This document shows positions 9,372-21,294 of a DNA stretch of 64,000 bases, one piece after another. The notes under the pieces were generated by a model. That model was not told where the DNA came from. It saw nothing but the letters and a program-made list of their open reading frames with translations, and did no database searches. Source of the stretch: Gerris lacustris (taxonomy: Eukaryota; Arthropoda; Insecta; Hemiptera; Gerridae). The DNA lies in the NCBI GenBank assembly GCA_951217055.1, contig OX578286.1:32961307-33025306 (forward strand), read 5' to 3'. Position 1 is the stretch's first letter, and the number at the start of each line of letters is the position of its first letter. A program made the translations under genes and the position numbers.

Positions 9372-10110
9372 GCTTCCGAGCTTACCGGAAGGTAAGGGAA
9401 GCTATGTAATCGCTCTAAGAACGAAATTATTGGAATGAAGTTCCTTATGGCACGTTCTGGAGCCCGGGAGTGAATCCGAAAAAAACGACCAAAATCACCG
9501 TCACAAAATAACCGTCACAAAATAACCGTCACAAAATCACCGTCACGCAAAATTCCTCACGAAATCTACCAATGTCGATAACTTGAGTAAAAGATCACCG
9601 AGTTAGATGAAATTTGGTACACATGTTCATTTTACCAATGCCCAGGCTGAGTTTGTTGGAAATCTTTATCCGCCCAAGCGCTTTCGCGCAACGCTCGCTT
9701 AAACTTGAGCTTCAAAAAGACAGGAAAAAATGTTATTAAGGAAGCCTGTTCCTTAACTTGTTGTTTATTTTTGTTATATTATGTCAAAATGTTACTTGGT
9801 TTTGTAAATATAGAAAATATAATCACGTGGTCTTGTTAAAAGTAAAATTGATCTGTGCTGACGCTTATTTCAATATATATGATATATTATTATAATACTG
9901 CGTACTTAATCCAAGAAAAAATTTTAACTTCATCTATTTAATGAGACAAACAACTTTTGTAAATTTTTTTTTTAGTAAAACGAACACCGACACTGTTATG
10001 AAGGATAAAGATCGCTACATTTATTAAAGTAGACCCAAACGTTTAAAATAAAGAAAACAACTTTTTACCGATATCTTCCGTTCTAACGTATAACGATTTT
10101 AATAAAACTT
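9372..10110 (+). repeat. Family G copy 1
   Basis: Opens with the same cttccgagcttaccgg palindrome as family A, but then continues with 'gaagttccttatggcacgtt', the G-specific body. Between 9488 and 9550 'accgtcacaaaat' is repeated about four times. The shared core appears as 'gagttagatgaaatttgg' near 9605. Similar bodies occur at 44195 (+), about 45040-46200 (-) and about 57790-58080 (-). No frame is open. Confidence 0.65.
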
Positions 10111-10439
10111 CTTACACATTGTCTAAAGTACAATTGAAACAGGCATCTAAAATTTCAACCGGATACAAGCAGAAGCTTTAGAGTAGGGAAGAGATATATT
10201 TTATAATATTTTAAATTAATTTGCCGGGTAGGTAGAAAACAGTCCTACTTCAATCCAAACTCCTTTAACAAACATACTCTTTCACTATAAACTCATCATG
10301 ATCAACTTTTTTCTTGTATTCAATATATATTTATAGTAAGACGCTAGCTTTAATTATACAAATAATGATTTTCTTTTAATTTTGCCTTAACTCTGCTAGG
10401 AACAAACAGTTCTTTACTTTTAATTTTGTCTCTTTTCTA

Positions 10440-11512
10440 ACTCCGCCATGTATAAGTAGTTATCAATGTATACGTACTTAACAGTGTAAAAACTACACGT
10501 CCGATTTTAATGAAATTTGTATGGTAGGTCATAATTAGCTCATTGTTAGTCCCATAAAAGTTTCAACCTTCTGCACCCATTTGTTTCTCTTCAACATGCG
10601 CACAAACATACATTTATTTACACCTATATCTTCAAAAGTACTCATCTGATTTTTATGAAATTTAGATGGTTTGTCAAAATTAGCCGCCAGATAGCACCAG
10701 ATTAATTTCAACCGTCTACGCTCTTTAACTTATGCTAAATTGATGCTTTAATTCATGTAAAAAATCATAACAATTTTAACATTAAAAAACGGGGGAAACA
10801 ATTAACCTTCGGGCGCGCGCGTGATATTGGTTAGCAGCAGCGGGCATTTACACTGCTTTTGTTTCCTTCCATATTTGAAGCTTGTAGGTCCTTGTTTTTG
10901 TGGAAATTAGTTTTGTCAATAGGTAGTAATAATGAAACATTCAATTTGAATTAAAAAAAGTTTTATTGAACACATTTATTATAAAAACAAATTTCACTTG
11001 TACACATAACTAAACATTTTTTCAGAATTGTCATAAAAAAATAAAAACGCAGCCTTAACACTATCTCTGCTATCGTGGTATTGTATTAAATATGTATATG
11101 TAATTAGAAAACTTAACTCTTTTAAAATGATCAAATTCTTTTGCATAAGAATCCAAAAAAAAACAATAAAAAATATCTCTAATATTTACACCGTACTGAC
11201 GTTTGTAGTAGAGCTTGTCGATGTTCAAACTAAAGTGAGGGCGACCCGCTCACGTTCCGGGTATACCGATGGTTTTATTAAACCTAGGAAATAGTAATTG
11301 GAGAATACCTAGAAGAGCTGATAAGCTGGAATATTGTAAAATCACAGGGGGCGAGTTTTTCCGAAATGGCGGTGTAAATGTCGCCCGCGCGCCCGCCCGA
11401 AGGTTAAATAGATTAGAAAATAATGGCTTGTAAAAGCCAATTAAATCAATAAAGAACGTAATATAGGATGCGAGGAACTATATGCCACACTAATTGGCAG
11501 TCTATTTTTATT
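10440..11512 (+). repeat. Family A copy split by a TTAA element
   Basis: The left part (to about 10805) carries two core motifs ('ccgattttaatgaaattt' near 10505 and 'ctgatttttatgaaattt' near 10650) and the 'gcgcacaaacatacatttat' block. The right part (11408-11512) has 'aatggcttgtaaaagcc' and ends at 'ccacactaattggcagtct', the standard A end. The element at 10806-11403 lies between them. Confidence 0.7.
10806..11403. mobile_element. TTAA-flanked TIR element, 598 bp (piggyBac-like)
   Basis: The left terminus ccttcgggcgcgcgcg and right terminus 'cgcgcgcccgcccgaagg' are inverted. Subterminal 'gggcatttacactgc' and 'ggtgtaaatgtcgccc' are also an inverted pair. TTAA flanks both ends (10802-10805 and 11404-11407), and the family A host is continuous once the insert is removed. 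TTAA target choice is the hallmark of piggyBac. No transposase frame is present, so this would be a non-autonomous derivative. The GC-rich ends stand out from the AT-rich interior. Confidence 0.7.
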
Positions 11513-12741
11513 GTTTCCCCAGCGAATAATATTGTTCAATTTATAAATCTTGGTGGAAAAAAGAAGAAAATTTAACATATTTTCTTTAAAAACTTTAAGA
11601 CAAAGGGACTTTGACTGTCCAAATTAATCGTAAAAGAACCTAAAATATCTTTATTAACAAGTTATTATACGTATAACAAATTTAAAATAAAAATAACTTA
11701 ATGTTATATTACTTTTTCTTGTAAAAACCGCATGCTAAAGTAGTCAACTTTAAAGGCTATTTCTGTTAAACTTTAAAATATATACAATAGTGTGTTAAAA
11801 TTTGTTTTCACACTTACTTTTCAGTGAACTTTTCAGAAAAATAAGAAAATAAAAGGGTTAAGAGAAAACAAAATTATTCAAAGGGCCATATTGACCCTTT
11901 GAAAAATGGAATCATTTATTTTTTCTTTTCGTTTCATTAAACTACGCCTAAATTTATTACAACTTTTACCTGAAACTTACTATTTTCTAAAATTATTCCT
12001 AGTTTAAAAGTTATCACCATTTGATCAACTTGAAATGGGACATCCTGTAAATAGCAAAAGAGAAAGAATAGAATTTTCTCGCTGTGTTAAATTTTCTGAT
12101 AAGATAATAAAAGTTACAATAAAAAAAGGGAAACGAAATAACAAAACTTGTTTGTTTTATTTTTTCACTTTTTTTCTGTCATTCTTTCTTCTTCTTTCAT
12201 ATTACAAACTTTTTAAGAAAAAACAAAACGTGAGGGAGGGGGAAGAATGAGATGAGAGGGTTAAAAAAAAAATAAGGTCGTTTTAAAAGACAGTGAGTGG
12301 AATTTCGATAAGCCATAAAGTTTTTAGAGGGGGGGAAACGACAGAATAAGGAGTCGAATTTTTTAGATGGAGGAAGTTTAAGATATAATGAAGTCTCTTT
12401 GTTCAACGGAACCGTCACCCCTTAATTCACCTCCCCCCATAACTCCCCCCTTAAGAGAGATGAGGTAGGAGAGGGAAGAAGGGGTGGGGGGAAGGCTCGT
12501 TATCATCTCTGAAAAATTTACTCGAGTGCCAGCTAGAAGAAGAGGCTTGAAAAAGAAATTGGAAGAGATGAAGATAAAATATAAAATCCTCATTTTATCA
12601 TGTCGGTATAATCAGTAATCTGTCAACTTACAGTATTCTTATTCATACATGATTATCTTGTGTTGTTTAAGAATTTATGGCTTCATTATTCATTAATGTA
12701 AAAAAAAAGTCTAATATTATATATATATATACTCTTCCAAC
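11513..12741. other. AT-rich then purine-rich spacer
   Basis: No gene is supported. 11880-11906 has a 9-bp-stem hairpin ('ttcaaaggg' with 'ccctttgaa'). From 12225 to 12590 the + strand is strongly G/A biased with several runs of five to seven G, interrupted by one C-rich block near 12410-12450. The open frames here reflect that bias. Confidence 0.45.
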
Positions 12742-12993
12742 ATGAGACATTACGTAATTAAGATGTTGGCTAGGCATTACGCCATGTCCTGCATCGTTTC
12801 GTCGCGTCCGACTCATCAGGTGACTGGTGGCATCGGTATGGACCTATACCAGATCAAGAAGATCAGATATATGGCTTATCAGAGACAAGCGTGCTCTCAT
12901 ACCGCCATACTTGCTTGGCTGGCAAAACACAACAGCAATGAAATACCGTGTTTGCACACTGCAATACTGTTTGCACAGCCGATGACTGCATAA
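12742..12993 (+). other. GC-balanced island with an unrecognised 83-codon frame
   Basis: A 250-base block near half GC in an otherwise AT-rich area, with an open frame from ATG 12742 to TAA 12993. The product includes GGIGMDLYQIKKIRYMAYQR and AILAWLAKHN, with ordinary amino-acid balance. I recognise no domain. It could be an exon or a captured gene fragment, or an AT-poor repeat. No clear splice sites, signal peptide or membrane segment were found. Confidence 0.25.
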
Positions 12994-13037
12994 TTTATTT
13001 GATTTTTACCTCTTTTTTAAAAAAAATAATCGGTCAA

Positions 13038-13858
13038 TTTTTGCTTCCGAGCATACCAAAGGTAACGGAAGATTTCGAACGTTTACCAAAAGTAACGGAT
13101 CATACGAACACTTACCAACGGTGACGGAGGCATACGAACGCTTATCAAAGGCGACGGAAGCATACGAACGCTTTTACCAAAGGTGACGGAAGCTTACGAA
13201 CGCTTTTACGAAAGGTGAAGGAAGCTTACGAACGCTTTTACCAAAGGTGAAGGAAGCTTACGAACGCTTTTACCAAAGGTGAAGGAAGCTTACGAACGCT
13301 TTTACCAAAGGTGACGGAAGCTTACGAACGCTTTTACCAAAGGTGACGGAAGCTTACGAACGCTTTTACCAAAGGTGACGGAGGCATACGAACGCTTATC
13401 AAAGGCGACGGAAGCATACGAACGCTTTTACCAAAGGTGACGGAAGCTTACGAACGCTTTTACGAAAGGTGAAGGAAGCTTACGAACGCTTTTACTAAAG
13501 GTGAAGGAAGCTTACGAACGCTTTTACCAAAGGTGAAGGAAGCTTACGAACGCTTTTACCAAAGGTGACGGAAGCTTACGAACGCTTTTACCAAAGGTGA
13601 CGGAAGCTTACGAACGCTTTTACCAAAGGTGACGGAAGCATACGAACGCTTTTACCAAAGATGACGGAAGCTTACGAACGCTTTTACCAAAGGTGACGGA
13701 AGCTTACGAACGCTTTTACAAAAGGTGAAGGAAGCTTACGAACGCTTTTACCAAAGGTGACGGAAGCTTACGAACACTTTTACCAAAGGTGACGGAAGCT
13801 TACGAACGCTTTTACCAAAGATGACAGAAGCTTACGAACGCTTACCAAAGGTAAAGGA
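13038..13858. repeat. 32-bp minisatellite, about 25 units
   Basis: The unit is 'cgaacgcttttaccaaaggt' followed by 'gacggaagctta'. Units differ by g/c at 'ggtga(c/a)gg' and by loss of 'tttt' in the first and last units. The first unit reads 'gcttccgagcataccaaagg', the end motif of dispersed family A. A larger repeat of the same variant order at about 13105-13330 and 13375-13620 indicates block duplication. Confidence 0.95.
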
Positions 13859-14475
13859 TGAATTTCATCTTTCTGCGGTCTAAATTTTATTATATTTATT
13901 CTTTAATTCATATAACCATCAAAACAATTTTGACAGATTTATAATATGAGGGGGGGGGGGGGGGGGAATGAAATAAATTAGACATTAATGCCTTGTAAAA
14001 GCATAAAGTCAATAAATTACATGATAGGATACGAGGAAACTATGTGCCACACTAATTGGCAGCCTATTTATAACTTGTTCTTGATGCGACGCATAAAGAA
14101 CACTTAGAAGAGCACAGACGGTTGAAATTAATCTGGGACTATCTGCAGTCTACTTTTGACAAACAATTCCAATTTCCAAATAAAAATCATATAAGTACTT
14201 TTGAAGGTATATGTGTAAATAAAAGTATGATTGTGCTCATGTGGAAGAGAAACAAATTAGCGCAGAAGGGTGAAACTTATATAGGATCAACAATTGGCTA
14301 ATTATGACCTACTATCCCAATATTATTAAAATTGGACAAGTAGTTTTTAAGATAAATATGTTGGTTTGCAAAAATTAAGCGACAGACAGACACGGAACCA
14401 AAATTTTTCCCTGACGTCTGAAACGGATTTCTGACTAGAAAATTTTGAAATGGGAGTCATAAAATGTTTTCGTTC
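13859..14475. repeat. Two family A pieces in opposite orientation
   Basis: 13859-14090 is the 3' part in + orientation, ending 'ccacactaattggcagcct', with a G run at about 13953-13968. From about 14095 the sequence follows family A on the minus orientation ('gcacagacggttgaaattaa', 'aagcgacagacagacacgga', 'cctgacgtctgaaacggatt') to 'gttcttcagaacga'. Confidence 0.7.
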
Positions 14476-14479
14476 TTCA

Positions 14480-15075
14480 GAACGATATTTTTGACCCTAA
14501 ATTGTCAAAATTTGACCCCTAAATGAACTCCAAAAATTCTTGCCAACGAACTCATCCTTTCTTTTGATATTATTGACATTTAAAAATTTGTTTGAAATTT
14601 TTAAGTGCATCCTAAGGGGAGATATCGTCTGGAGTGACACATATATTCCATGGAAAAAATTCGCATTACAAAAATTTTGAAGCCATTGCAATAGCGTAAT
14701 TTTCTTTGAAAATTCGCTAAAAGAACTTTTTATATACTACATTTTTAAATTTTCTGTTGACAAAATAAAAAATCACAAATTTGAAACCCGTCGAAATGAA
14801 GATTGTAAATATTCGACATGTCAAAACAAATAAAATAACTTAAGGATTTTTTCCAAACTAACTTTCCATATAGTAAAATTTGCTGAAAACGAATTAAATT
14901 CTTCTGAAAGATGGCTAAAAGTATTAAAATAATATATTGTCATCGTGTTCTGAGCTATTCTGAAAGTTTCAAATGTCTAGCTACTCGGGATGTTAGTTCA
15001 AATTTGATTGCAAGATTTGTACTGGACAAACAAACAAACAAACAAACAAACAAACAAACAAACAAACAAACAAGT
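14480..15075 (-). repeat. Family I copy 1
   Basis: Contains 'gaaacccgtcgaaatgaaga', 'aactttccatatag', 'gctgaaaacgaattaaattc', 'catcgtgttctgagctat' and 'gctactcgggatgttag', then (ACAA)n from about 15025 to 15071. Other copies are at 17470 (+), 19005 (+), 20270 (-) and 23760 (-). The microsatellite always lies just beyond the 'tcgggaagttag' segment. Confidence 0.75.
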
Positions 15076-16556
15076 TAATTAAAACGTTGTAAAATATGAA
15101 TTGCGCATTTTGAAAGTTGGATCACAAAGAAAAGTCTATTTTCTGTGTTCTATTTCCACTTCGCATTAACTTTTATTTGAGCAAAATTAATTATATATTC
15201 ATAATTTAAGTATTAAATATTAGGGTAGTTAAAAAATTTAAACTTTAAAGCACGTAATAACTATTAAAGAAACCATTTTAAAATTACCCTTCATATATCT
15301 AACATTTTAAAAATGTAATTTTAAAATTATAATTAATTACTGACAGACAAGAAAATTATATTTGGTTTATCATCGTACTTAAAAGAACATTTAAAAAAAA
15401 AATAATTAGGATGATAAATGAAAATGTAAAAGGATTTATTTATTAACTTTAAATTAATTTATTTTTCTTTGAGATGAAAAAAAAAAAAAAAAATTCAAAT
15501 GTAATATAAATTAAATTATGTTTATATTATATAACACGTGTAATTATAATGAATTATATTATATTTTATACATTTTTAAAATCAAAATTTGAAGATTCAT
15601 TCATTAAAATTTTGGGTTGAAAGTGTTTCTTTCAATTTATCATTTTGTTAAAGAAAATAGATGAGGATGAAAAAAAAAAGTTAAATTTGTTTTGGGAAAA
15701 AGAAAAAAATGTAATGTATTTAAAATAAAATAAATAAATAAATAAAAAAAATAATGTCGTCGGTTGAAAAATAAATTGAGTTGATATAATATATATGAGC
15801 AGGCTGTTTTTGCTGCGTAAAAAATAAATAATTTTAACTTTAAAGAGATGAACTTTCTTTTAAACTTTTTTTTCATCTCCCACTCTTTTTTTTATATTGA
15901 TAAGAAAAAAATTCTACGAAAAAAAAAAAAAAAATCTTAAGATATTACTTAATTATTTTAGTATCTTTTTCGATTACTTCATTCATGTTTTTTTTTTATA
16001 CATAATATTTTATAAATATTAAAATAAAATGTGTTGGGATAAAAAATATGGTATTTAAATTTATTTTTATTCAACTTACTAAAGAATTTTATAATTTATT
16101 AAAACTTTAAAAAAAAAAAAAAAATCATGAAACAAAAGAAAAGTTCATTTAAAAAAAAAAAAAAAAAAAAAATGTTAAAGTTAATACAACATAAGTAGTT
16201 TTGAATAAGTTTTGCAAAAACAAAAACAAAAAAAACTAAAAAACTAAAAAAAAAAAAAATAATAATAATGAAGTGCAATAAATAAAACACGACAATAAGT
16301 TAAGTCTAATATTGTAATATTTAAGATACTAAAAACGCAATAAAAGTTTAGTTTAAGTGAGGAGAACGTAATACAAATACATACTTGGATTTTTAAATAT
16401 ATCATGAGTAAGTTCAGATATAAGTCGGTTTTTAAGATGTGTTCTTGATGGATGAATTTTAGAAGAGATAACGATCAACTGGAATATTGTTCATTGTCTC
16501 AGAAAACCCTACTTCCATAGTCATTATCAATATTTAGCATTAAACAACAAAATGGC
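15076..16556. other. AT-rich desert
   Basis: Very AT-rich with numerous A and T runs (for example 15478-15493, 16110-16125 and 16151-16172). No repeat family used elsewhere in the window and no coding signal. Minus-strand open frames here are Phe, Leu, Lys and Tyr low-complexity. Confidence 0.5.
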
Positions 16557-16732
16557 ACTTCTTTAGATTGTTACTCCCCTTATAAAAACAATGACATCCC
16601 TTTGTCTTAATAGTTATTTTTAGATTGTTACTCCCCTTATAAAAACACTGACATCCCTTTGTCTGAATAGTTATTTAGTCAAAGTCATTTATATTCTAAA
16701 ACAACACAGAGGAGAAACAATCTAAAGAAGTA
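16557..16732. mobile_element. Family F MITE copy
   Basis: Starts acttctttagattgttactc, has an internal second terminus at about 16620 ('tagattgttactcccctt'), and ends 'acaatctaaagaagt'. A unit including 'acatccctttgtct' and 'aatagttattt' is duplicated inside. Confidence 0.7.
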
Positions 16733-16881
16733 CCAACAAAATTATGTGTGTGCTGTTTCGTTCCAAGAAGAATTTACTTTAAGAGGAATGGACTTGGAAC
16801 ATATTTAAGTCTGGACATAGTTAAGGTCGTCATATAAAAGCTCACAAAATACGCCGAATTCGCTGATGCAGTAATAGTAAA

Positions 16882-17445
16882 GAAGATAGCGTGCAAAAAA
16901 GTGTCTAACTAACATTAAGCTATAAATTTGTGTATAAGTAAATCTTTTGTTGCCTTTTAAGAATATATGGTCGGCTAAGTTCGTCTGCGGGACATAGCTT
17001 GGCAATAGGCATTTGAAAAAAGTAAACCGGAGGAGAGCAGCCATGTCCCATCCTTTTTGGTGGACAATGTAATTTTCATGAGTACAAAATTAGTTAGTAG
17101 ACCAAAAATCAAGTTGATGATAGTTTGTCACTTAATAGGTGACCTCTTTGATTTGGAGTAATATTTGACTAACTAACATATTAAGTGACAAACTAACATC
17201 AACTTGATTTTTGGTCTACTAACTAAGTTCGTATCATGAAAATCACATTGTGCACCAAAGCAATGAGATTTTTTTTTAAAAAAACACATGCCCGCTCTCC
17301 GCGGGATTGTTTTTTTCAAATGCCTATTGCCTAGCTATGTCCCGCAGACGAATTTAGCCGACCTCATATTCTTTAAAGGTACCATAAGATATACTTATAC
17401 ACAAAATTCTAGCTTGATGTTGGTCAGTTTGCACGCTATCTCCTG
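16882..17445. mobile_element. Family D foldback, full copy
   Basis: The left arm begins 'agaagatagcgtgcaaaa' and runs through 'ggtcggctaagttcgtctg', 'cggaggagagcagcc' and 'cttaataggtgac'. The right arm reads the same features back in reverse, ending 'gcacgctatctcctggac'. The centre is near 17165. Arms are diverged by scattered substitutions and one small indel. Half copies exist at 3653-4675 and 20945-21157. Confidence 0.8.
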
Positions 17446-17469
17446 GACTATAAGGAGAGACTAAAATTT

Positions 17470-18090
17470 GTAACATTTTACTATGTTTTTATTAGCTTGC
17501 TTTCTTGTTTGTTTGTCCGGTACAAATCTGGCAATCGATTTCTAACTAACTTCCCGAATAGCTAGACAATTGAAACTTTTAGCATAGCTCAGAACACGAT
17601 GACAATGCATTATTTTAATACTTTTAGCCATCTTTCAGCAGAATTTAATTGGTTTTCAGCAAATTTTGCTGTGCGGAAAGTTAGTTCGGAAAAAATCCGC
17701 AAGTTATTTGATTTGTTTTGACATATCCCATAGTATTTGTAATCTTCATTTTGACGGGTCTCAAATTTGTGATAGATAAACATTGAATGACAGCAAAACA
17801 GGAAATATCGATTATATTATTTATATTATTTCAAATATATCGATGGCACGGTTTAGATTTGGTGTTGGGGAGATCTGTTGTACAAAGATTTATCCTTTTA
17901 TAGGTTTAAGATCAGCTCTCTAGATGGTTGTCATTTATGTGAAGTAAATAAATTTGGAACTATTCTTTTTTTTTTTCACTAACATTATATGTAACAATAA
18001 CAATTATATTATCGACATTACATACGATTCAACAGAAAATTTCAAAACATAGTATACAAAAAGTTCTTTTTATCTTGAAATTATTCTAAA
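17470..18090 (+). repeat. Family I copy 2
   Basis: Long copy in + orientation, running from the 'gcttgctttcttgtttgttt' tract through 'cattgaatgacagcaaaaca', 'caaatatatcgatggcacgg' and 'gatcagctctctagatgg' to 'aaaaagttctttttatcttg'. It matches 20270-20930 over its full length in the opposite orientation. Confidence 0.75.
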
Positions 18091-19004
18091 TAAAGCAAAC
18101 TTAAATAATTGTTCTGAACCAAAGCTCTGCTTTGACATTCTTCTATTTTAAATAAATAATTTTTAAAAGGAAAATTTATGTAGTTTCGAATGCAGCAAAC
18201 CGCGCCTTTCTATCTTTATTAGTTACAATGTTATCAGAAATTTTAATGAGCAATATATATGAAATCGATAAAAACTTTGAAACTATAAAAATATATTTTA
18301 CTATGTGTACTAATAAATAATAGTAATTTCCTGTATAATGCATCCATTTGGGAATTCGATAAATTGCTCTGGTTCAGTGCATTAATAATGTCTTAGTTGA
18401 CAGGTCTAAAGTTAGCGTGCAAGCTAAATAAAGTTTCAGACTGCTTTAAGCTGTCTAGCATACCCTTATTTTTTTTAAAAAATAAAAGAAGCTTGATAAA
18501 ATAACAGAAAAATGTATTTATAATATTAAATGCGGAGTAGGTTAGGATAATAAAAATCAATTCATTCCGGATCTGGAGCTTGATGGAAGAGATTAGAGAG
18601 GAGGGACGTAGTTGGATCGGGGCTGAGTAGAGACAAACCTAGACAGTAGACAAATGAGAGAAGAAAAAAATAAAATACCAGAATATAAACTACATTTCTG
18701 TAGTAAAGATTGTCTCAACTCTTTCAAACCTCAAGAAAATGTATTACTTGAACACAACAAACTTAAGTAGAGCCGGAATGCTCTCTAATGTATTGACTTA
18801 GAAAGTGGGATAACCAGAGGAAACTTGTCTTTTGTCAGAAAAAAGAACAATCACGGGAAATTCAGATTTTTCCGCGAAATCTTAAAACGAAGCTTCTTAA
18901 ATTTTTCTATATATATATCAAAGAAGGTCTTAAAGATACCAAGAGGATTCTGATTTAACAGATAATAAATCACAATAGAACATTAATTTTATCAGTTAAC
19001 GTTA
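18091..19004. other. Unannotated spacer
   Basis: No gene and no repeat shared with the rest of the window seen. 18540-18680 is purine-rich ('gaagagattagagaggaggg'). Confidence 0.4.
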
Positions 19005-19345
19005 CTTTTTTTACATTTTATTTGCTTGCTTTCTTGTTTGTTTGTTTGTTTGTCCAGTACAAATCTTGCAATCGATTTTTAACTAACTTCCCGAGTATCT
19101 AGACATTTGAAACTTTTAGAATAGCTCAGAACACGATGACAATGCATTATTTTCATACTTTTAGCCAGAATTTAATTTTTTTTCAGCAAATTTTGTTGTA
19201 TGGAAAGTTAGTTCGGAAAAAATCCGCAAGTTATTTTATTTAATTTGACATGTCCCACATTTACGACCTTCATTTTGACAGGTTTTAAATTTATGATTTA
19301 TGACAGAAAATTTAAAAATATTGTGTATAAAAAGTTCTTTTTATC
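19005..19345 (+). repeat. Family I copy 3, short
   Basis: 'gcttgctttcttgtttgttt', 'cccgagtatctagacatttg' and 'gaaagttagttcggaaaaaa' match copy 2. The middle section containing 'gatcagctctctag' is missing, so it joins directly to 'aaaaagttctttttatcttg'. Confidence 0.7.
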
Positions 19346-20269
19346 TTGCAATTTATTATATTTAACATGCGATTTGTAAAGATTGGGCTCTCTGAAATGT
19401 TTATATATATTAATTTTTATTGTTTTTCTTTCAAATTTTAAGACCTGTAATCAAATCTGCGGAGTAACAATTATATATTTTTAGATTATTAAATAGTTTT
19501 GATAAACAAAGCAGCCTAGTTAGAAATATTCAAATATATATATATATATATATATATATACTATACTATACTGTTCGCTAAACAAGGTTAGAGATATCTC
19601 GAAAACCTCATCGAGGAGAAGGGGGGGACTTGAGTGTGCTATAGGTATGAGCATTTAGATAAGAAAATGAAGAAACTTCAAGGACTCAAATAAGCGCATG
19701 CGCAAATCGAGATAAACCCCGCACCTTATCCATATGAAGTATATATAGAGACAGCTTTTGAAGAACTCTATCTTCGGTGCAGACGCGAAGAGACTAAACT
19801 ACTAGGTCGTTTAGATTAAATTTGGCATACATTTTCAGTAGAATCATACACAGATGTAAAGTTTAATGGAGTTTTGCTGTCGATTTTGATATAAAAAATT
19901 CTAAACTGTGGTCCATTTAAAAACGAATCTAACCAGAGACGTAGCGTACACCCCGCTGCCCCCACAGTGCGTGGGGCCCCCTGGCCGAGAGGGGCCCCCA
20001 ACAAATTAGAAGGAAAAAAATCCTTCACAGAATCTTTTTGATAGGGTTTCGATGAGTTCATATTATTACTAATTGGGGGCTCCTGTCAAGTAGGGCTGAG
20101 ACTTATATGACTTTTTTTTTTTGTTTCTATTCTTTAATATTTATACATTGGGCCCCACGTTTATAAAATATACGATAACACAAATGCTTTTATAATTTTT
20201 GAGAAATATAATAATCATATCTCCCTCACTTATTTTAGGCAAGATACCGAAAAAATAATAAAAGAGTTA
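19346..20269. other. Spacer with (TA)n and a hAT-like G/C-rich block
   Basis: (TA)n at about 19533-19562. 19790-19860 carries the shared core ('aaactactaggtcgttt', 'aatttggcatac'). 'cagagacgtagcgtacaccc' at 19933 followed by 'gtggggccccctgg' resembles a hAT-type end as at 54579, but without a partner end, so no element is called. Confidence 0.4.
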
Positions 20270-20930
20270 TAAATAATTTCAAGATAAAAAGAACCTTTTA
20301 TATACTACGTTTTTAAATTTTCTGTTGAATCGTATGTAATGTTGATAATATAATTGTTATTGTTATATAATATATAATGTTAGTGAAAAAAAAATAAAAT
20401 AGTTTCGAATTTATTTACTTCACATAAATGACAGCCATCTAGAATCTAGAGAGCTGATCTTAAACCTATGAAGGACAAATATTTCTACAACCGATCTCCC
20501 CAAAACCAAATCTAAACCGTGCTATCGATATATTTGAAATAATATAATCGATAAATAATAAAATCGATATATTTCCTGTTTTGCTGTCATTCAATGTTTC
20601 TCTCTTATTTATAAAAATCACAAATTTGAAACCCGTCAAAATGAAGATTGTAAATATGGGATATGGCAAAACAAATAAAATAACTTGCGGATGTTGTCCG
20701 AACTAACTTTCCATACAGCAAAATTTGCTGAAAACCAATTAAATTCTGCAGAAAGATGGCTAAAAGTATTAAAATAATGCATTGTCATCGTGTTCTGAGC
20801 TATGCTAAAAGTTTCATATGTTTAGCTATTCGGGAAGTTAGTTAGAAATCGATTGCCAGATTTGTACCGGACAAACAAACAAACAAACAAACAAACAAGA
20901 AAGCAAACTAATAAAAACGTAGTAAAATAG
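20270..20930 (-). repeat. Family I copy 4
   Basis: Near full-length minus-orientation partner of copy 2, ending with 'taccggaca' and (ACAA)n at about 20870-20900. It includes the short (A/T) block 'ataatcgataaataataaaa'. Confidence 0.75.
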
Positions 20931-20944
20931 TTATTCAAATATTG

Positions 20945-21157
20945 CTCCAAATCAAAGTGTTCACCTATCGTGTGACAAACTAACATCAACTTGATTTTTG
21001 GTCTACTAAATAATTTTGTACTCAGGATCATTAAAATCACATTTTCCACCATAATTGACCGCTCTCCACCGGTTTGTTTTTGCAAATTCCTATTACCTAC
21101 GAAATTCCTAACTATGATGTTAGTCAGACACTTTTTTGCACGCTATCTCCTGGAATA
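20945..21157 (-). repeat. Family D half copy
   Basis: 'gacaaactaacatcaacttg', 'tttttggtctacta', 'accgctctccaccggttt' and 'ttttttgcacgctatctcct' follow the right arm of the foldback at 16882-17445. An internal part of the arm ('cgtctgcgggacatag') is deleted. Confidence 0.7.
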
Positions 21158-21294
21158 TTATGTGTAACCACGAATACTCGACAATAACTAATAAATGGAC
21201 AACACCGGAACAAGTATGAATGTACTCTATGATTTTATTCTCCAAGTATATTTTAGTATTGGATATATTTGTATTGGACAGATTTTTAATAATA

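Noticed and set aside
13038..13858. CRISPR array
   Set aside because: Units are contiguous 32-bp repeats without unique spacers, in eukaryotic DNA.
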